This document shows, piece by piece, positions 1-9,290 of a stretch of 64,000 nt of DNA; the first letter of the stretch is position 1, and each line of letters begins with the position of its first letter. The position numbers and the translations under genes were made by a program. The stretch lies in NCBI GenBank assembly GCA_029261835.1, contig JAJDAO010000009.1, forward strand, positions 62,001 to 126,000, written 5' to 3'. The notes under the pieces are model-generated. The model saw nothing but the letters and a program-made list of their open reading frames with translations. It did not search any database and had not been told where the DNA came from. The stretch is from Deltaproteobacteria bacterium (GTDB taxonomy: Bacteria; Myxococcota_A; UBA9160; UBA4427).

Positions 1-633
1 CGGGCGATATCGGCCGAGTCCGCGCTGCTCGAGCCGCGCGCCGTGCAGGAGCTGGCGCGGCTGCTGCCCGATGTCGCGCTGCTCTACGTTTCGAACAGCA
101 TGCCGGTGCGCGACCTCGACGCGTTCCTGCCCGCCTGCGAGCGCCCGCTGACGGTTCTGTGCAACCGCGGCGCCAACGGCATCGACGGTGTGCTCTCGAG
201 CGCGCTCGGTGCAGCCGCGGCGGGGCGCGGGCCCGTGGTCCTGCTCACCGGCGACCTCGCCTTCCTGCACGATCTCGGTGGTCTGCTGGCTGCCAAGCGC
301 CACGATCTATCACTTACCATCGTGTTGCTCAACAACGACGGCGGGGGAATCTTCTCGTTCCTGCCGATTGCCGAGTACGGAGAGGCGGTAGACTTCGAAG
401 ATCTGTTTCGCGTGTCCCACGGCCTCGATTTCTCTCACGCGGCCGCGCTCTTCGGTATGGACTACAGCCGCGTACAGTCGTGGCCGGAGTTTCGCGCGGC
501 CGTCGAACGATCGATGGCCAGCGTCCGGACGAGTCTGATCGAGCTGCCGGTCGAGCGGGACGCCAACGTGCAGCACTTCCGTGAGTTGGTTCGTGTCGCG
601 TCGCTCGCCCTGTCTTCGGGAGCGATGCGATGA
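1..633 (+). CDS. menD: MenD, C-terminal part (SEPHCHC synthase)
   Basis: This is the C-terminal 210 residues of the thiamine-diphosphate enzyme MenD, cut by the window edge; the frame is open from base 1. MenD joins isochorismate and 2-oxoglutarate to make SEPHCHC, the first committed step of menaquinone synthesis, in the cytoplasm. The visible part carries the family signatures SNSMPVRDLD, NRGANGIDG, the ThDP/metal-binding GDLAFLHDLGG and LLNNDGGGIFSFLP. A GTG and other internal starts exist from base 43, but homology upstream of them shows the gene is truncated, not short. Its TGA overlaps the menH ATG (ATGA at 630-633), so translation is probably coupled. Identification is firm from motifs and from the following men genes. 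Confidence 0.95.
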   Translation, partial: RAISAESALLEPRAVQELARLLPDVALLYVSNSMPVRDLDAFLPACERPLTVLCNRGANGIDGVLSSALGAAAAGRGPVVLLTGDLAFLHDLGGLLAAKRHDLSLTIVLLNNDGGGIFSFLPIAEYGEAVDFEDLFRVSHGLDFSHAAALFGMDYSRVQSWPEFRAAVERSMASVRTSLIELPVERDANVQHFRELVRVASLALSSGAMR

Positions 634-1556
634 GCCCGCGCGAAGAGCGCTTGGTCGCGGCTGGAGACGTCTCGCTCTGGGTCGAGAGTGTCGGTGAGGG
701 TTGCCCGGTGGTGCTGCTGCACGGCTTCACGGGTTCGGCGCAGAGCATGGCGAGTACGGCGGCAGCGCTCGGCGACGGCTACGAGACGCACTGTGTCGAG
801 CTGGTCGGCCACGGACGCAGCGATGCGCCGGAAGCGCTCTGCCACTACGAAATGGCGAGTTGCGTTTCACAGCTACTGGCCGTATTCGACGCGCTCGAGC
901 TCGCCTGCCCCCACGTCATCGGCTATTCGATGGGTGGGCGTGCGGCGCTCTCGCTTGGTGTCGCACAGCCGCAGCGCGTGGCCTCCTGTCTACTCGTCGG
1001 CGCGAGCCCGGGTATCGACGACGCGTGCCAGCGGGCCGCACGCGTGCGGGCCGATGAGGCGTTGGCGGCGCGGATCCTCTCCGACGGCATCGAGTCCTTC
1101 GTCGAGCGCTGGATGGCACAACCGCTCTTCGCGAGTCAGCGGCGCCTGGGGCGGGAGGCTCTGGCCCGCGCGCGAGCGCAGCGCCTACTCAACCGTCCCC
1201 ACGCGTTGGCCGCCAGCCTGCGTGGCATGGGGACCGGTGCGATGCCGCCCCTACACGATGCGCTCTCGAAGCTGGTAACGCCCGTCTGCTTGGTCGTTGG
1301 CGAGGAGGACGCCAAGTTCGAGGCCATCGCCCGAGACATCGGGCAGCGGCTTCCCAATGGGCGAGTTGAATGCCTGGAGCAGGCCGGTCACGCCGCTCAT
1401 CTCGAGAGCCCACACGAATTCGCGCGTCTGGCCCGGCGCTTCTTCGCCGCGGTCGCCGCACAGGCCGACTCGAATGCGCCGCGGGGGGCGCATTCGAGCG
1501 ATTCGACAACCCCGCAAGCACGTCCCGGTGCGAGCCGGGTCGAGAGGTTCCCATGA
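630..1556 (+). CDS. menH: MenH-like alpha/beta hydrolase (SHCHC synthase)
   Basis: A 308-aa alpha/beta hydrolase placed between menD and menB, where MenH belongs. MenH removes pyruvate from SEPHCHC to give SHCHC. The oxyanion-hole LLHGFTG lies near residues 29-35, the nucleophile elbow GYSMGGR has Ser100, the acid is probably the Asp in VGEEDAKF, and the histidine is in GHAAHLE. The C-terminal 40 residues or so after RFFAAVAAQ are low-complexity and longer than usual for MenH. The start overlaps the menD stop and the end overlaps the menB ATG (ATGA at 1553-1556). The sequence alone cannot exclude another alpha/beta hydrolase activity, but the context makes MenH by far the best call. Confidence 0.88.
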   Translation: MSPREERLVAAGDVSLWVESVGEGCPVVLLHGFTGSAQSMASTAAALGDGYETHCVELVGHGRSDAPEALCHYEMASCVSQLLAVFDALELACPHVIGYSMGGRAALSLGVAQPQRVASCLLVGASPGIDDACQRAARVRADEALAARILSDGIESFVERWMAQPLFASQRRLGREALARARAQRLLNRPHALAASLRGMGTGAMPPLHDALSKLVTPVCLVVGEEDAKFEAIARDIGQRLPNGRVECLEQAGHAAHLESPHEFARLARRFFAAVAAQADSNAPRGAHSSDSTTPQARPGASRVERFP

Positions 1557-2377
1557 GTTCCGTCGACTGGAAAACCGTTCGAGAATACGAGGACATCCGC
1601 TTCGAGCAGAGCGGGGACGGCATCGTGAAGATTACGATCTGCCGTCCCGAGAAGCGCAACGCCTTTCGGCCCGAGACCACCACGGAGCTGATCGACGCCT
1701 TCATGCGGGTACGCGAGATGCCCGGCATCGGCGTCGTGCTCTTCACCGGCGAGGGCGATCAGGCCTTCTGCTCGGGTGGTGACCAGAGCGTGCGGGGTGA
1801 CGCGGGCTACGTCGGGGGTGATGGCGTACCGCGTCTCAACGTGCTCGACTTGCAGAAGCTGATCCGCTCGCTCCCCAAGCCGGTGATCGCGCTGGTGGCG
1901 GGCTATGCCATCGGTGGTGGACACGTGCTCCATCTCGTCTGCGATCTCACGATCGCCGCCGACAATGCGCGCTTTGGCCAGACCGGCCCGAAGGTCGGCA
2001 GCTTCGACGGCGGCTTCGGTTCAGCCTACATGGCGCGTATCGTGGGGCAGAAGAAGGCACGTGAGATCTGGTACCTGTGCCGGCAGTACGACGCGGAGCA
2101 GGCCGAGGCGATGGGCCTCGTGAACGCCGTGGTGCCCCTGGCGGATCTGGAGGCGACGGGCGTACAGTGGGCGCGCGAGATTCTGCAGAACAGTCCAACC
2201 GCAATCCGCTGCCTCAAGGCGGCGATGAACGCGGACTGTGATGGGCAGGTGGGCCTGCAGGAACTCGCCGGCGATGCCACCATGCTCTTCTACATGAGTG
2301 AAGAGGCGCAGGAGGGACGCGACGCCTACAACGAGAAGCGCAAGCCCGACTTCTCGCGTTTTCCGTGGCGGCCGTGA
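1553..2377 (+). CDS. menB: 1,4-dihydroxy-2-naphthoyl-CoA synthase MenB
   Basis: A 274-aa crotonase-fold protein that closes the second ring, converting o-succinylbenzoyl-CoA to 1,4-dihydroxy-2-naphthoyl-CoA. MenB hallmarks are [10 protein letters not shown] near residue 73, AGYAIGGGH (oxyanion hole, about 117), [15 protein letters not shown] (about 142) and the following [18 protein letters not shown]. The frame stays open upstream to 1370, but homology starts at MSSVDW. The ATG at 1553 is preceded by GAGAGG and overlaps the menH stop by 4 nt. Length is normal for the family. It sits before menA rather than next to menE, a common variation in men gene order. Confidence 0.95.
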   Translation: MSSVDWKTVREYEDIRFEQSGDGIVKITICRPEKRNAFRPETTTELIDAFMRVREMPGIGVVLFTGEGDQAFCSGGDQSVRGDAGYVGGDGVPRLNVLDLQKLIRSLPKPVIALVAGYAIGGGHVLHLVCDLTIAADNARFGQTGPKVGSFDGGFGSAYMARIVGQKKAREIWYLCRQYDAEQAEAMGLVNAVVPLADLEATGVQWAREILQNSPTAIRCLKAAMNADCDGQVGLQELAGDATMLFYMSEEAQEGRDAYNEKRKPDFSRFPWRP

Positions 2378-3267
2378 ACACCCTGGCGCTGCCCGCCTGG
2401 CGCGCCTGGATGCTGGCCGCGCGGCCGCGCACGCTGCCGGTGGCAGTGGCGCCGGTGGCCGTCGGCACAGCCGTCGCAGTAGCCGAAGGACGAGCCAGCG
2501 CGCTGCCCGCGTTGGCGGCCTTGCTGGGTGCCCTGCTGCTCCAGGTCGCATCCAACTTCGCCAACGATCTCTTCGACTACGAACGAGGGGCAGACACCGA
2601 GGCGCGTATCGGTCCCCCACGCGCCAGCCAGCTGGGCCTGCTGACATCCGGCCAGATGAAGGCCGGCATCGCTGCGGTGTTGGCTGCGGCGGTGGCGGTG
2701 GGCCTCTATCTGTTCGCTGTGGCGGGCTGGCCGGTGGTTGCGGTCGGGCTGCTCTCGATGGCGGCCGCTCTGGCCTACACCGGTGGTCCCTGGCCCTTTG
2801 GTTACCGCGGCCTCGGCGACCCGGCGGTCTTCCTCTTCTTCGGCGTGATCGCAGTGGTGGGCACGCACTACGTGCAGTCGCTCGTGTTCTCACCCCAGGC
2901 GCTAGTGGCCTCTCTCCCGGTCGGCGCACTCGCCACCGCGATTCTCGTCGTCAACAATGTTCGAGACATCGACACGGATCGCATGGCCGGCAAGCGAACG
3001 CTGGCGGTTCGTCTGGGCCGCCGCGGAGGGCGCGCCGAGTACGCGTGCCTGCTGGGCGCGGCCTACGCGCTACTGCCGCTGCAGTGGTTGCTGTGCGGGC
3101 GATCGCTCTGGCTGCTGGCGCCGCTACTCACGCTGCCCATGGCGCTGTCGCTCACGCGCACGGTCTGCCGGCAGACCGACGGCCCCGCGCTCAACGCCGC
3201 GCTGGCGGGAACCGCCCAGCTCACGCTCTTCTTCTCACTGCTGCTCGCGGCGGGTTGGCTGGCGTGA
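2374..3267 (+). CDS. menA: 1,4-dihydroxy-2-naphthoate polyprenyltransferase MenA
   Basis: A 297-aa UbiA-family integral membrane prenyltransferase that attaches the isoprenoid tail to 1,4-dihydroxy-2-naphthoate, giving demethylmenaquinone. The two Asp-rich prenyl-diphosphate/Mg sites are visible: [11 protein letters not shown] near residue 63 and [20 protein letters not shown] near 194. About eight hydrophobic helices surround them. I chose GTG 2374 because it makes the same 4-nt GTGA overlap with menB as the next two junctions make; GTG 2365, three codons earlier, is also possible. No methyltransferase (MenG/UbiE) is present in this window, so the last step must be encoded elsewhere. Confidence 0.93.
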   Translation: MNTLALPAWRAWMLAARPRTLPVAVAPVAVGTAVAVAEGRASALPALAALLGALLLQVASNFANDLFDYERGADTEARIGPPRASQLGLLTSGQMKAGIAAVLAAAVAVGLYLFAVAGWPVVAVGLLSMAAALAYTGGPWPFGYRGLGDPAVFLFFGVIAVVGTHYVQSLVFSPQALVASLPVGALATAILVVNNVRDIDTDRMAGKRTLAVRLGRRGGRAEYACLLGAAYALLPLQWLLCGRSLWLLAPLLTLPMALSLTRTVCRQTDGPALNAALAGTAQLTLFFSLLLAAGWLA

Positions 3268-4397
3268 AGATTCGCCACGGGCGAATCACGCCCTTCTGCC
3301 TGCCGTTGCGCCGGCCACTCGTCACTGCGCACGAGACGCTCCGGGTGCGAGACGGCTTTCTGCTGCTGCTCGAAGTCGACGACGGTCGCGTGGGCTGGGG
3401 CGAGGCGAGCCCCTTGGCGGGCTTTGGCATGGAGAGCACTGAAGAGTGCAGAACGACACTCGAGCGCCTGACCCGTCACCTCTTGGGGCGCGACGTGCGA
3501 GAGCTCGACGCCCTGCTCGACGAATGCGGCGCACTGGCGCCCGCTGCACCGGGCGCCCGCAGCGCAGTCGATAGCGCGCTGCACGATATCAACGCGCGGC
3601 TCGCGGGAGCGAGCGTCGCGAGTTGGCTGGCGGCGCGGCAGAGCCCCGGCCGGGTGCGCCAGCGCATCCAGGTCAATGCCCTGGTGAGCGGTATGGACGA
3701 GTGCGAGGTGGTCGAGGCCGCACGGCGAGATCTCGCAAACGGCTTCGAGACCTTCAAGCTCAAGGTCGGGGGGGCCTCGCTCGCGCACGACCTGAAACGT
3801 GTGCTTGCGCTGCGCGGCACGATCGAGAGTCATCACCGTATGCGGGTCGACGCCAACGGCGCCTGGTCCGAAGAGGTCGCCACACGAGCTCTCGAACGAC
3901 TGGCGCAGATCGGTGTCGAATATGTCGAGCAGCCGGTGGCCGCGACGAATCTCTCCGCCATGGCGCGTCTGCGTGAGCGCGCCCTCGTGCCGATCGCGGC
4001 CGATGAGTCGCTGCGGGGTGAGGCGGACGCCGCGCGTCTGATCGAGCGGCGGGCGGCGGATCTGCTGGTCGTGAAGCCGGCCGTGGCCGGAGGTCTGCGG
4101 GCTGCTTGGCGAATCGCCGCGGCGGCACGGGACGCTGGTCTCGAGGTGGTGGTGACCTCCTCGCTGGATTCCGCCGTCGCCGTCGCGAGTGCACTGCAAC
4201 TCGCAGCGGCGTTGCCGGGACCACTTCCCGCCTGCGGCCTGGCGACGTCTGCACTGCTCGAGCGTGATCTGGCGTCCGCCCTGCCCGTGCAAGACGGCTC
4301 ACTGTTGCTGCCGAACGGGCCGGGCCTCGGTGTGGTGCCGGACGCCGCGCTACTGGAGAAGTGCGCGAGCGGCCCGGCGTCGGAGCTGCACGCGTGA
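3264..4397 (+). CDS. menC: o-succinylbenzoate synthase MenC
   Basis: A 377-aa enolase-superfamily enzyme that dehydrates SHCHC to o-succinylbenzoate. The catalytic set is visible in order: the KxK motif in FKLKVGG (about residue 163), metal ligands in RVDANGAWS (about 193), EQPV (about 222) and ADES (about 246), and the second catalytic lysine in VVKPAVAGG (about 270). The open frame runs much further upstream, but homology begins at [14 protein letters not shown] 3264 overlaps the menA stop by 4 nt (GTGA), and its end overlaps menE in the same way. Family members differ in N-acylamino-acid racemase side activity, but the operon fixes the role. Confidence 0.93.
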   Translation: MKIRHGRITPFCLPLRRPLVTAHETLRVRDGFLLLLEVDDGRVGWGEASPLAGFGMESTEECRTTLERLTRHLLGRDVRELDALLDECGALAPAAPGARSAVDSALHDINARLAGASVASWLAARQSPGRVRQRIQVNALVSGMDECEVVEAARRDLANGFETFKLKVGGASLAHDLKRVLALRGTIESHHRMRVDANGAWSEEVATRALERLAQIGVEYVEQPVAATNLSAMARLRERALVPIAADESLRGEADAARLIERRAADLLVVKPAVAGGLRAAWRIAAAARDAGLEVVVTSSLDSAVAVASALQLAAALPGPLPACGLATSALLERDLASALPVQDGSLLLPNGPGLGVVPDAALLEKCASGPASELHA

Positions 4398-5911
4398 CTG
4401 CGCCCTACAGCGTCGACGCTTGGTGCGAGCCCTGGCTGGAGCGCCGCGCAGCCCTTACACCGCGTGCACGTGCGTTGTCGTTCGAGGGCTGCCACCTCGA
4501 CTACCGCGCGCTGCGCGCCCAGGCCCGCCGGCTGGCGAGCGAGCTCGAGACATTGGGTGTGGGTGCGGGTGACGTGGTGGCTCTGCTGCTTCCGAACGGC
4601 CTGGCATTTGCTCGGCTCTTCTACGCGCTGCGCGAAGTCGGCGCCGTGCTGCTGCCGCTCAATTGGCGTCTCGCCCCGGGCGAGCTCGGCTTCCAGCTTC
4701 GGGACAGCAGGGCACGGCTGCTGGTGCATGCGCCGGGGAAGCTCGAGGATCTGGCGCTGGCGGCGGCGGGCGAAGCGCCGCATCTGGTTCGGGCCAGGTT
4801 GATCGAGACAGAGCTGCAGCGCGTCGACGGCGGGAAACCGGCGACGAGCGCTGCCTTGTCGGGTGCGGGCCGAGCCGACACACAAGGCGCTCTGGCGGTC
4901 CTCTATACCTCGGGCACAAGCGGCCGACCCAAAGGCGCGCTGCTCGGCCCAGAGAGCTTTCTCGCCAGTGCAGCGGGCTCGGCCGATCTGCTGGGTGCGG
5001 CGGCGAGTGACCGCTGGCTCGTCTGTCTGCCGCTCTTCCATGTCGCCGGCCTCTCGATTCTGCTGCGAAGTTGTCTAGCGGGCGCCTGTGCGGTGATCCA
5101 CGAGCGCTTCGATGCCGCGGCGGCGAGCCGCGCCTTGGAGAGCGACGAGATTACGCACGTCTCGCTCGTAGCGAATATGTTGCAGCGTCTGCTGGACGAG
5201 CGTGGCGAGAGACCGTCGCCGCCGACGCTTCGCTGTCTGTTGCTCGGCGGCGGGCCGGCTCCGCCGGCGCTGCTCGAGCGAGCTCTGGCGCTCGGCTTTC
5301 CGCTGGCACCGACGTATGGCCTGACCGAGGCCGCCTCGCAGGTCGCCACACGGCTGCCGGGCGACGGTGCACTGCCGCTCGACGGGCGCCTCCGAGCGTT
5401 GCGCGGCAACGAGCTGCAGATCGCCGATGCGAATGGCCGGCCGCTGGGAGCGGGCGAGCTGGGCGAGATCCGTTTGCGCGGGCCGACGCTCATGCGCGGC
5501 TATCTGAGCGATCCCGACGTCAGCAGCCCTCTGTCGGAGGCTGGCTGGTTCGGCACCGGGGACATCGGGCGATTGGATCGAGACGGGCTGTTGCAGGTGC
5601 TCGATCGACGCGATGACCTGATCGTCTCGGGTGGCGAGAACGTCTATCCGGCCGAGGTCGAGAGTGTGCTGCTGCAGCACCCGTTCGTGATGGATGCCGG
5701 CGTGGTGGGCGAGCCCGACGAACACTATGGGCAGCGGCCGGTGGCCTACTGGGTAGCCGAGCCCGGCATCAGCGAAGCGCCGGCTCTAGAGCTCTTCTGC
5801 CGCAAACACCTGGCGCCCTACAAGGTTCCCGTTGCATTTCGACAGCGCCAGGCTTTGCCGCGCAGCGCCTCGGGAAAGCTCCTGAGGCGCCTGCTGCGAG
5901 AGAGCTGCTGA
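4394..5911 (+). CDS. menE: o-succinylbenzoate-CoA ligase MenE
   Basis: A 505-aa member of the ANL acyl-CoA synthetase family. It activates o-succinylbenzoate with ATP and CoA, supplying the MenB substrate. Motifs are the P-loop LYTSGTSGRPKGALL (about residue 170), PTYGLTEAASQ (about 305), FGTGDIGRLDRDG with the hinge aspartate (about 386), SGGENVYPAEVE, and the C-terminal catalytic lysine in SASGK (about 491). GTG 4394 overlaps the menC stop by 4 nt, and the protein then starts TAPYSVDAW. It is the last gene of the tightly coupled men operon; a 142-nt gap separates it from the next gene. Confidence 0.93.
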   Translation: MTAPYSVDAWCEPWLERRAALTPRARALSFEGCHLDYRALRAQARRLASELETLGVGAGDVVALLLPNGLAFARLFYALREVGAVLLPLNWRLAPGELGFQLRDSRARLLVHAPGKLEDLALAAAGEAPHLVRARLIETELQRVDGGKPATSAALSGAGRADTQGALAVLYTSGTSGRPKGALLGPESFLASAAGSADLLGAAASDRWLVCLPLFHVAGLSILLRSCLAGACAVIHERFDAAAASRALESDEITHVSLVANMLQRLLDERGERPSPPTLRCLLLGGGPAPPALLERALALGFPLAPTYGLTEAASQVATRLPGDGALPLDGRLRALRGNELQIADANGRPLGAGELGEIRLRGPTLMRGYLSDPDVSSPLSEAGWFGTGDIGRLDRDGLLQVLDRRDDLIVSGGENVYPAEVESVLLQHPFVMDAGVVGEPDEHYGQRPVAYWVAEPGISEAPALELFCRKHLAPYKVPVAFRQRQALPRSASGKLLRRLLRESC

Positions 5912-6053
5912 CGGTCGGCTACCCCTCTCTCCCGGTCGTGTGGTTCGCTATCGTCGCCGTTCGCGCGCCCGGCGAGATCGACGGTCCGACGTGTTTCAGT
6001 GGCGATTCGGACCGCTTGGAAGGTGGCATTCGTAAGAGGACGGGGTCGATCGC

Positions 6054-8513
6054 ATGGGCGTGCGCGCGCGTTTGGAACAGCTCTTCGAGCAGTGGGGACA
6101 CTTCGTCTTCCGTCACCCGTGGCTCCTGCTCGGGGTCATGCTGGGGATATCCGCCTTCCTGATCGGCCAGCTCCCCCAGCTGCGCTCAAATACGTCCACT
6201 GACGACTTCCTGCGGGCCGACGATCCGACTCGCGTCATCTACGACGATTTTCGCCACCGCTTCGGCCGCGACGAGCGGATCATGCTCGCAATCGAGGCCG
6301 ACGAGATCTTCGATCTCGACTTCCTCGGCCGCCTCAGGGCGCTGCACGAGGAGATCGAGGACCAGGTCCCGTTCGTCCACGAGATCAAGAGCCTGATCAA
6401 CGCCAGACTGACGCGTGGCGAGGCGGACGAGCTGATCGTCGAAGACTTGCTCGAGGTCTGGCCGGAGGGGCCCGAAGATCTCGCCCTGTTGCGGCAGCGC
6501 GTCACCTCCAACCCGCTCTACGAGAACTTCTACATCTCCAGCGATGGTCGGGTCACGACGATCGCCATCGAACTCGATACGTACGCGCCGAGCGGCGGCG
6601 AGATTGATGAGCTGGCAGGCTTCGACGGGGAGCCCGACGGCCAGCGCAGTGGGGCCGAAGAGGAGCCCGTGTTTCTCTCGGAGCCGGAGTCGTCATCGGC
6701 GGTCGTGCGCGTGCGCGAGATCGTCGCCCGCCATCGGGCGCCCGGCTTTCGCGTCCAGATGGCGGGCGGACCGGTTCTCACGGAGACGATGAATCGCGTG
6801 ATGGTCCGGGACTCGATGCGCGGCCTCGGGCTGAGCTTGACGGTGATCAGCGTCCTGCTGTTCGCTCTGATGCGGCGCTGGGTTTCGGTACTGCTGCCGC
6901 TGCTGATCGTCGTGCTCTCCATGCTCTGCACGCTGGGGCTGATGGCCCTGCTCGACGCACCGATCACGGTGGGTACCCAGATCCTCCCCGCCTTCCTGGT
7001 GGCCGTCGGCGTTTGCGACGCCGTCCACGTTCTGGCCGTCTTCTACCGCCGCCTCGAGCAGGGCGGTGACAAAGAGGAGGCGATGGCGTTCACGCTCGGC
7101 CACTCCGGTCTCGCCATTCTGATGACGAGCCTCACGACAGCCGGTGGCCTCATCTCCTTCACCGCGGCGGACCTCGAGCCGGTGGCGGGCCTCGGCGTCT
7201 GGGCGCCGGTCGGCGTGATGCTGGCACTCGTATACACTATCGTGTTTCTGCCCGCGCTGGTTGCTGTCGTGCCGATTCGGATGCCGGCCGGGCAGCGAGA
7301 GAAGGGGCATGATCGGCTGGGCCGAGTTCTCGTCGCGATGGGCGACTTCGCGGCCAATCGTCCCTGGAGCGTGGTTGCCGCCGCGACGGTGATCCTGCTG
7401 GTGTCCTTCCTCGGCATCACCCGCCTGCACTTCTCTCACAACGCCATCAACTGGTTTCCGGAGGGCGATGAGCTTCGCACGGGTACGCTCTTCATGAACG
7501 AGCGCCTGGGCGGCGCCATGGTGATCGAGCTGCTGGTCGACAGCGGCGGAGAGGATGGTCTGCAAGATCCCGCGCTGCTCGATCGGCTCGACGAAGTGCG
7601 GCGCTATGCCGAGGGGCTCGAGGTCGGCGACTGGTCGGTCTCGAAGACGATTTCCCTGGTGGACATCGTGAAGGAGAGCCATCAGGCGCTCAACGAGAAC
7701 CGGCCCGACTACTACGTCATTCCGCGTGATAGACGCTTGGTGGCACAAGAGCTGCTGCTATTCGAGAACAGCGGCTCCGACGACCTGGCCGACTTCGTCG
7801 ATCCCGAGTTCCGTACGGCGCGCGTCACCATGCGCGTGCCGTGGATGGACTCGCTCTTCTATCCACCGATTCTCATCGAGCTCGATCGTAGCCTGCGGCG
7901 CATTCTGGGAGATGCCGCGGAGCTTCAGCTCACGGGACTGCTTCCGCTGCTCGCGCGCACCTTCACGGCCACCATCGACACCATGGCGAAGTCCTACCTG
8001 ATCGCGCTGGCGATCATTACACCGCTCATGATCCTGCTGATCGGCCATGTGACGCGCGGATTTCTCAGCATGATTCCGAATTTGACCCCGGTCATCATGG
8101 TCCTCGGCTGCATGGGCTGGCTAGGAATACCCATCGATGGCTCCAACTTGATGGTGGGCGCCATCGTAATCGGGCTCGCGGTCGATGACACGATCCACTT
8201 CATGCACAACTTTCGTCGCTATTACGATCAGGGTGAAGACGCGAAGGCGGCCATCCACCACACGCTGCAGACGACCGGGCGAGCACTTCTGCTCACCTCC
8301 CTCGTTCTCTCGGCCGGCTTCTTCGTCTCGGTCACGGCCTACATGCAGAACATGGTCAACTTCGGCCTGCTCGCCGGTGGCGCCATCCTGGCGGCCTTCC
8401 TCGCCAATGTGCTGCTCGCCTCCGCCCTGATGGTCATCGCCACGCGCCGCGACGAGGCGCGCCGGCGTGAGGGGCGAGGCGCGCCGGTCGATCGCCCGGC
8501 GCGGGCGGCGTAG
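6054..8513 (+). CDS. MMPL/RND-superfamily transporter
   Basis: An 819-aa inner-membrane protein with the duplicated RND layout. There is one N-terminal helix (about residues 20-40), a large extracytoplasmic loop to about 255, five clustered helices, then a second copy of the same plan. The helix-4-type motif GVCDAVHVLAVFYRR (about 318) and its duplicate GLAVDDTIHFMHNFRRYY (about 706) carry the aspartates expected for proton relay. This pattern is typical of MMPL/HpnN-like lipid exporters rather than AcrB-type drug pumps, and the length fits. No adaptor or outer-membrane factor gene is adjacent. It lies 142 nt after menE on the same strand, so co-transcription is possible. The substrate is unknown; hydrophobic lipids such as sterols, hopanoids or acyl-lipids are typical for the family. 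Confidence 0.88.
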   Translation: MGVRARLEQLFEQWGHFVFRHPWLLLGVMLGISAFLIGQLPQLRSNTSTDDFLRADDPTRVIYDDFRHRFGRDERIMLAIEADEIFDLDFLGRLRALHEEIEDQVPFVHEIKSLINARLTRGEADELIVEDLLEVWPEGPEDLALLRQRVTSNPLYENFYISSDGRVTTIAIELDTYAPSGGEIDELAGFDGEPDGQRSGAEEEPVFLSEPESSSAVVRVREIVARHRAPGFRVQMAGGPVLTETMNRVMVRDSMRGLGLSLTVISVLLFALMRRWVSVLLPLLIVVLSMLCTLGLMALLDAPITVGTQILPAFLVAVGVCDAVHVLAVFYRRLEQGGDKEEAMAFTLGHSGLAILMTSLTTAGGLISFTAADLEPVAGLGVWAPVGVMLALVYTIVFLPALVAVVPIRMPAGQREKGHDRLGRVLVAMGDFAANRPWSVVAAATVILLVSFLGITRLHFSHNAINWFPEGDELRTGTLFMNERLGGAMVIELLVDSGGEDGLQDPALLDRLDEVRRYAEGLEVGDWSVSKTISLVDIVKESHQALNENRPDYYVIPRDRRLVAQELLLFENSGSDDLADFVDPEFRTARVTMRVPWMDSLFYPPILIELDRSLRRILGDAAELQLTGLLPLLARTFTATIDTMAKSYLIALAIITPLMILLIGHVTRGFLSMIPNLTPVIMVLGCMGWLGIPIDGSNLMVGAIVIGLAVDDTIHFMHNFRRYYDQGEDAKAAIHHTLQTTGRALLLTSLVLSAGFFVSVTAYMQNMVNFGLLAGGAILAAFLANVLLASALMVIATRRDEARRREGRGAPVDRPARAA

Positions 8514-8531
8514 CGCGACCGGCTGGCGCTC

Positions 8532-9281
8532 TCAGACCGCCACCGGCTCCTTCTCCGGCTCCTGCAGCTGCTCGGCAATCAGGTTGCGGACGCGCTGGGT
8601 GAGCTCTTCGACGCTCGAGCCCTCGAAGCTCTCCGGCGGCAACGGGTCGAGGATCGTCAAGGAGATCGGGTGGCGTCCCTGCAGGACGAAGCCGCGCTTG
8701 GGTAGCGCGTTTGCGGTGCCCTGGATCACGATCGGTTGGATGGGAGTGCGCGTCTTGAGTGCCAGCTCGAACGCCCCCGGCTTGAACTCGCGCATGTTTC
8801 CTGTTTCCGAGCGCGTTCCCTCCGGAAACATCATGATCGAGTTGCCTTCGGCCAGCGCACGTTCGGAGAGCTGCATCATGCGGATGACGCTCTCCCGGTC
8901 CCCTCGCTTCAATGGAATGTAGCTGTTCAGGGTCATGTTCCAGCCGACGAAGGGAACGCGGAAGTTCTCCACCTTGGAGACCCACTTGAAATGCGTAAAC
9001 AGGCGGAAGAGGACGAGGATGTCGAGCAGCGAGAGGTGATTCGCCACGAGGACCGAGGCACCTCTGCGTTGCAGCTTCTCGCGGTTCTTCACCTCGACTT
9101 GCCAGACCGGGTTGATCCAGGTGTAGAGCGAGGCCCAGAAACAGGTGAAGCGGTGGAGCACGAACTTGCGGCGGTCGATCGGCTGACCCACGGCCCAGAT
9201 CAACACGGCGACCGGGAAGAGAAGGATCGAGCTGACGGTGAGAAAAGTCCAGAAGACCAGTGAGTAGAACCTGAGCCGCAT
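8532..9281 (-). CDS. plsC: 1-acyl-glycerol-3-phosphate acyltransferase (PlsC family)
   Basis: A 249-aa membrane-associated acyltransferase. PlsC-type enzymes add an acyl chain to lysophosphatidic acid during phospholipid synthesis. An N-terminal hydrophobic segment (residues 9-32) precedes the catalytic NHxxxxD motif (ANHLSLLD, N81-D87), and the substrate-binding block FPEGTRS is at 152-158. The start ATG lies 9 nt after the stop of the upstream amidotransferase gene, so the two are probably one transcript. The gene is convergent with the MMPL gene with 18 nt between the stops. Ornithine-lipid or other acyltransferase activity cannot be excluded from motifs. Confidence 0.88.
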   Translation of the reverse strand: MRLRFYSLVFWTFLTVSSILLFPVAVLIWAVGQPIDRRKFVLHRFTCFWASLYTWINPVWQVEVKNREKLQRRGASVLVANHLSLLDILVLFRLFTHFKWVSKVENFRVPFVGWNMTLNSYIPLKRGDRESVIRMMQLSERALAEGNSIMMFPEGTRSETGNMREFKPGAFELALKTRTPIQPIVIQGTANALPKRGFVLQGRHPISLTILDPLPPESFEGSSVEELTQRVRNLIAEQLQEPEKEPVAV

Positions 9282-9290
9282 GACCGCAGT

